A DNA stretch of 6,894 bases, from the NCBI GenBank assembly GCA_937900165.1, contig CALCCX010000581.1:1-6894 (forward strand), given 5' to 3'. This stretch comes from an uncultured Acidimicrobiia bacterium. GTDB taxonomy: Bacteria > Actinomycetota > Acidimicrobiia > Spongiisociales > Spongiisociaceae. Under the pieces are notes generated by a model. It made no database searches, was not told the DNA's origin, and saw only the letters and a program-made list of their open reading frames with translations. Below, piece by piece: positions 5,452 through 6,894 of the stretch. The translations under genes and the position numbers were made by a program. Position 1 is the stretch's first letter, and every line of letters begins with the position of its first letter.

Positions 5452-6633
5452 ATGAGCGACCGCAAGACGATTTTGGTGCGGGTCACGGGACCCGACCACC
5501 CAGGGATTACCGCCGGACTGATGTCGATCCTCGCCGAGAACGGGGCAGATATCGAAGACGTCGAGCAGATATCACTGCGTGGGCATCTGAACCTGGGTGT
5601 GGTCGTAGCCGTTCCAGAAGGCCGGGATCTCCTCAAGGAGTTGCTGCTGTTCGGCTGGGACGAGAATGTAGCGGTCGACTTCGAATTGGTCGATCAAGTC
5701 CCAAGCGAGCCGTTCATCGGCCACGTCATTACAGTCCTCGGCTCAGAAGTTGGTGCCGCGGACTTCGGGGCGGTGGCAGAAGTCATCGCCTCGGCGGGCG
5801 GCAACATCCATCGCATCATCAGGCTCGCCCGCTATCCGGTGATGTCCTACGAGCTCCTCGTCCAGGGCGGTGATCTCGAAATGATGCGGGCAGAATTGAT
5901 CGCGGTCGCCAACGAACGGTCCATCGACGTCGCCATCCAGCGGCAGGATCTGGGCCGACGGGCCAAGCGATTGGTTGTGCTCGATATGGATTCGACCCTG
6001 ATTCAGAGCGAAGTCCTCGATCTGGTGGCCGAAGAGGCCGGGGTTGGAACCGAAGTGTCGGCGATCACAGAGCGGGCAATGGAAGGCGAACTCGATTTCG
6101 AGGAGGCTTTGCGGGCGCGGGTTCGATTGTTGGCCGGCGCGGAAGCAGAGGTGATTGATCGAGCTCTTGATCGTGTCGCTTTGACGCCTGGGGCCAGGAC
6201 TTTCACCAGAACCCTCAAACGACTCGGATACAAGCTGGCTGTCGTGTCTGGCGGCTTCGAGCAATTTGCCGACAAAGTGGCAAGCGAACTCGGTCTCGAT
6301 CACGCCTTCGCGAACCGATTCGAGATTGTCGACGGCAAACTGACCGGCGAGTTGACCGGGCGAATCATCGACCGGACCGAGAAGGCCTCGATTCTGAACG
6401 AAGTGGCCGCGGCCGAGGGAATCCCCCTCGAACAGACGGTGGCGGTAGGAGACGGCGCCAACGACCTCGACATGTTGGCGAAGGCCGGCCTAGGAATCGC
6501 GTTCAACGCAAAACGCACCGTCAACGACTCGGCCGACGCCGCGGTGTCAGTGCCGTTCCTGGACGCAATCCTCTTCATCCTCGGAATCCGTCGAGACGAG
6601 ATCGTCGACGCCGACAACGGCGGCTCCCTCTAA
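5452..6633 (+). CDS. serB: Phosphoserine phosphatase SerB, double ACT domain
   Basis: SerB hydrolyses L-3-phosphoserine to L-serine and phosphate, the last step of serine synthesis, in the cytoplasm. The 393-residue product has two N-terminal ACT regulatory domains (about 6-80 and 88-165), which in related enzymes bind amino acids such as serine, then a HAD-type phosphatase domain (about 173-385). HAD motifs: DMDST (178-182; nucleophile Asp178, acid/base Asp180), Glu187 in QSEVLD, SGG (266-268; Ser266), Lys311 in RTEKASIL, and GDGANDLDML (333-342; metal ligand Asp334, Asp338). Layout and many segments, such as VEQ, ITERAMEGELDF, TVAVGDGAND and GLGIAFNAK, resemble mycobacterial SerB2. ATG 5452 is chosen because the ACT domain starts at once (TILVRVTGPDHPGIT). 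The longer frame from GTG 5161 would add 97 low-complexity residues and overlap both CIRCE elements. No well-spaced Shine-Dalgarno precedes 5452, so leaderless or weakly led translation is possible. Confidence 0.97.
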   Translation: MSDRKTILVRVTGPDHPGITAGLMSILAENGADIEDVEQISLRGHLNLGVVVAVPEGRDLLKELLLFGWDENVAVDFELVDQVPSEPFIGHVITVLGSEVGAADFGAVAEVIASAGGNIHRIIRLARYPVMSYELLVQGGDLEMMRAELIAVANERSIDVAIQRQDLGRRAKRLVVLDMDSTLIQSEVLDLVAEEAGVGTEVSAITERAMEGELDFEEALRARVRLLAGAEAEVIDRALDRVALTPGARTFTRTLKRLGYKLAVVSGGFEQFADKVASELGLDHAFANRFEIVDGKLTGELTGRIIDRTEKASILNEVAAAEGIPLEQTVAVGDGANDLDMLAKAGLGIAFNAKRTVNDSADAAVSVPFLDAILFILGIRRDEIVDADNGGSL

Positions 6634-6657
6634 ACCCGACCTGGAGTGTTCTGGGGC

Positions 6658-6680
6658 AACCCTGGGTACAACTCAGGGTT
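6658..6680 (+). terminator. serB: Hairpin after serB (first of two)
   Basis: AACCCTGGGT (6658-6667) pairs with ACTCAGGGTT (6671-6680) around ACA: a 10-bp stem with one G-U wobble, which pairs only in + strand RNA. It begins 24 bases after the serB stop. No T-run follows; a second hairpin does. Confidence 0.5.
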
Positions 6681-6683
6681 CCT

Positions 6684-6703
6684 GGCGTCGCTATAGCGGC
6701 GCC
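6684..6703 (+). terminator. serB: Hairpin after serB (second of two)
   Basis: GGCGTCGC (6684-6691) pairs with GCGGCGCC (6696-6703) around TATA: an 8-bp GC-rich stem with one U-G wobble, containing the perfect palindrome CGCTATAGCG (6689-6698). It is three bases beyond the first hairpin. Together they probably end or protect the serB transcript as a U-less tandem terminator. Confidence 0.5.
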
Positions 6704-6745
6704 TAGCACCCCGGGTTCGTCGAGGATCGCCCCACAAGAATCGGC

Positions 6746-6811
6746 AGATCGGAAGAGCACACGTCTGAACTCCAGTCACACTGATATACCTCGTATGCCG
6801 TCCTCTGTTTG
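6746..6811. other. Illumina TruSeq Read 2/i7/P7 adapter (contamination)
   Basis: Positions 6746-6779 are the TruSeq adapter (AGATCGGAAGAGCACACG... ending CCAGTCAC), 6780-6787 the index ACTGATAT and 6788-6811 the P7 oligo complement, with three mismatches to the standard 24 bases (T to C at 6789 and 6803, C to T at 6808). The index is the exact reverse complement of 19-26, so both ends come from the same library. The last genomic base is about 6745. Confidence 0.98.
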
Positions 6812-6824
6812 AAAAAAAAAAAAA
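6812..6824. other. A-run after adapter (sequencing artefact)
   Basis: Thirteen consecutive A follow directly after the P7 end (TTTG). This is the usual output when cycles run past the end of a short library molecule, not a biological poly(A). Confidence 0.95.
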
Positions 6825-6894
6825 CCCCATCTGAACTCCCCTCATCTCTCTCTCCATCCCTCCTCCCCCATCATCCACCTCCTCCCCCCCCACC
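6825..6894. other. Low-complexity C/T-rich read tail (noise)
   Basis: Seventy bases made almost only of C, T and A, with a single G. Positions 6830-6839 (TCTGAACTCC) repeat the adapter piece at 6764-6773, so the tail looks like out-of-phase or late-cycle base calls. I see nothing biological in it. Confidence 0.93.

Noticed and set aside
4974..5636. Open frame of 220 codons on the - strand covering groES, the CIRCE region and the start of serB
   Set aside because: It overlaps two certain genes and both operators and has no recognisable domain; the product is Arg/Pro/Ser-rich as in shadow translations.
5743..6303. Open frame of 186 codons on the - strand inside serB
   Set aside because: Antisense to conserved HAD and ACT domains, with no motifs of its own.
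61..6633. The idea that these genes form a novel multi-gene system linking glycerate/serine metabolism, signalling and chaperonin
   Set aside because: They lie in separate transcription units with convergent or divergent layout and their own terminators and promoters; each belongs to a well-known family.
6704..6745. GGTTCG at 6714-6719 as a possible tRNA or tmRNA T-loop
   Set aside because: No 5-bp T-arm, acceptor stem or anticodon arm can be built around it, and adapter begins at 6746.
6812..6894. A13 run and C-rich tail as a poly(A) signal, G-quadruplex strand or repeat array
   Set aside because: It follows the P7 adapter end directly and contains an adapter fragment, so it is read-through noise.

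Overview
The window looks like one complete short-read contig: about 6.7 kb of bacterial DNA (positions 60-6745) flanked on both sides by unremoved Illumina TruSeq i7 adapter. The 8-base index matches at the two ends (ATATCAGT at 19-26, its reverse complement ACTGATAT at 6780-6787). After the right adapter come a 13-base A run and a nearly G-free C/T-rich tail, typical of reading past the end of a library molecule. The biological sequence therefore stops at 60 and 6745, and reading frames entering the ends are artefacts.

The DNA is fairly GC-rich. The best lineage guess is an Actinomycetota (high-GC Gram-positive) bacterium. The main reason is a phosphoserine phosphatase with two N-terminal ACT domains, closely resembling mycobacterial SerB2. 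A groES-groEL operon behind CIRCE operators fits this, as do TANNNT-type -10 candidates. I cannot assign a genus; an uncultured, Acidimicrobiia-like lineage is a guess.

Layout: (1) 61-1275 (+), a 5'-truncated glycerate kinase of the DUF4147/MOFRL family. (2) 1334-3001 (+), a soluble GAF-PAS-HisKA-HATPase sensor histidine kinase with no response regulator beside it. (3) 3002-3169, a convergent intergenic region with a 19-bp perfect-stem bidirectional terminator and three further hairpins. (4) 5125-3170 (-), the groES-groEL operon. (5) 5126-5451, a divergent control region with two tandem CIRCE (HrcA) operators, a CCACAG x4 tandem repeat and a GC-rich serB leader. (6) 5452-6633 (+), serB, followed by two hairpins. 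(7) 6746-6894, adapter and sequencing noise.

The genes do not form one system. Glycerate kinase (to 2-phosphoglycerate) and SerB (last step of serine synthesis) touch the same part of metabolism but lie in separate transcription units. GroES/GroEL is the housekeeping or heat-shock chaperonin. I see no novel multi-gene system. The points most worth checking are the double CIRCE with its possible effect on the divergent serB side, the hairpin cluster after groEL, the orphan kinase, and the adapter artefacts that would create false proteins in databases.
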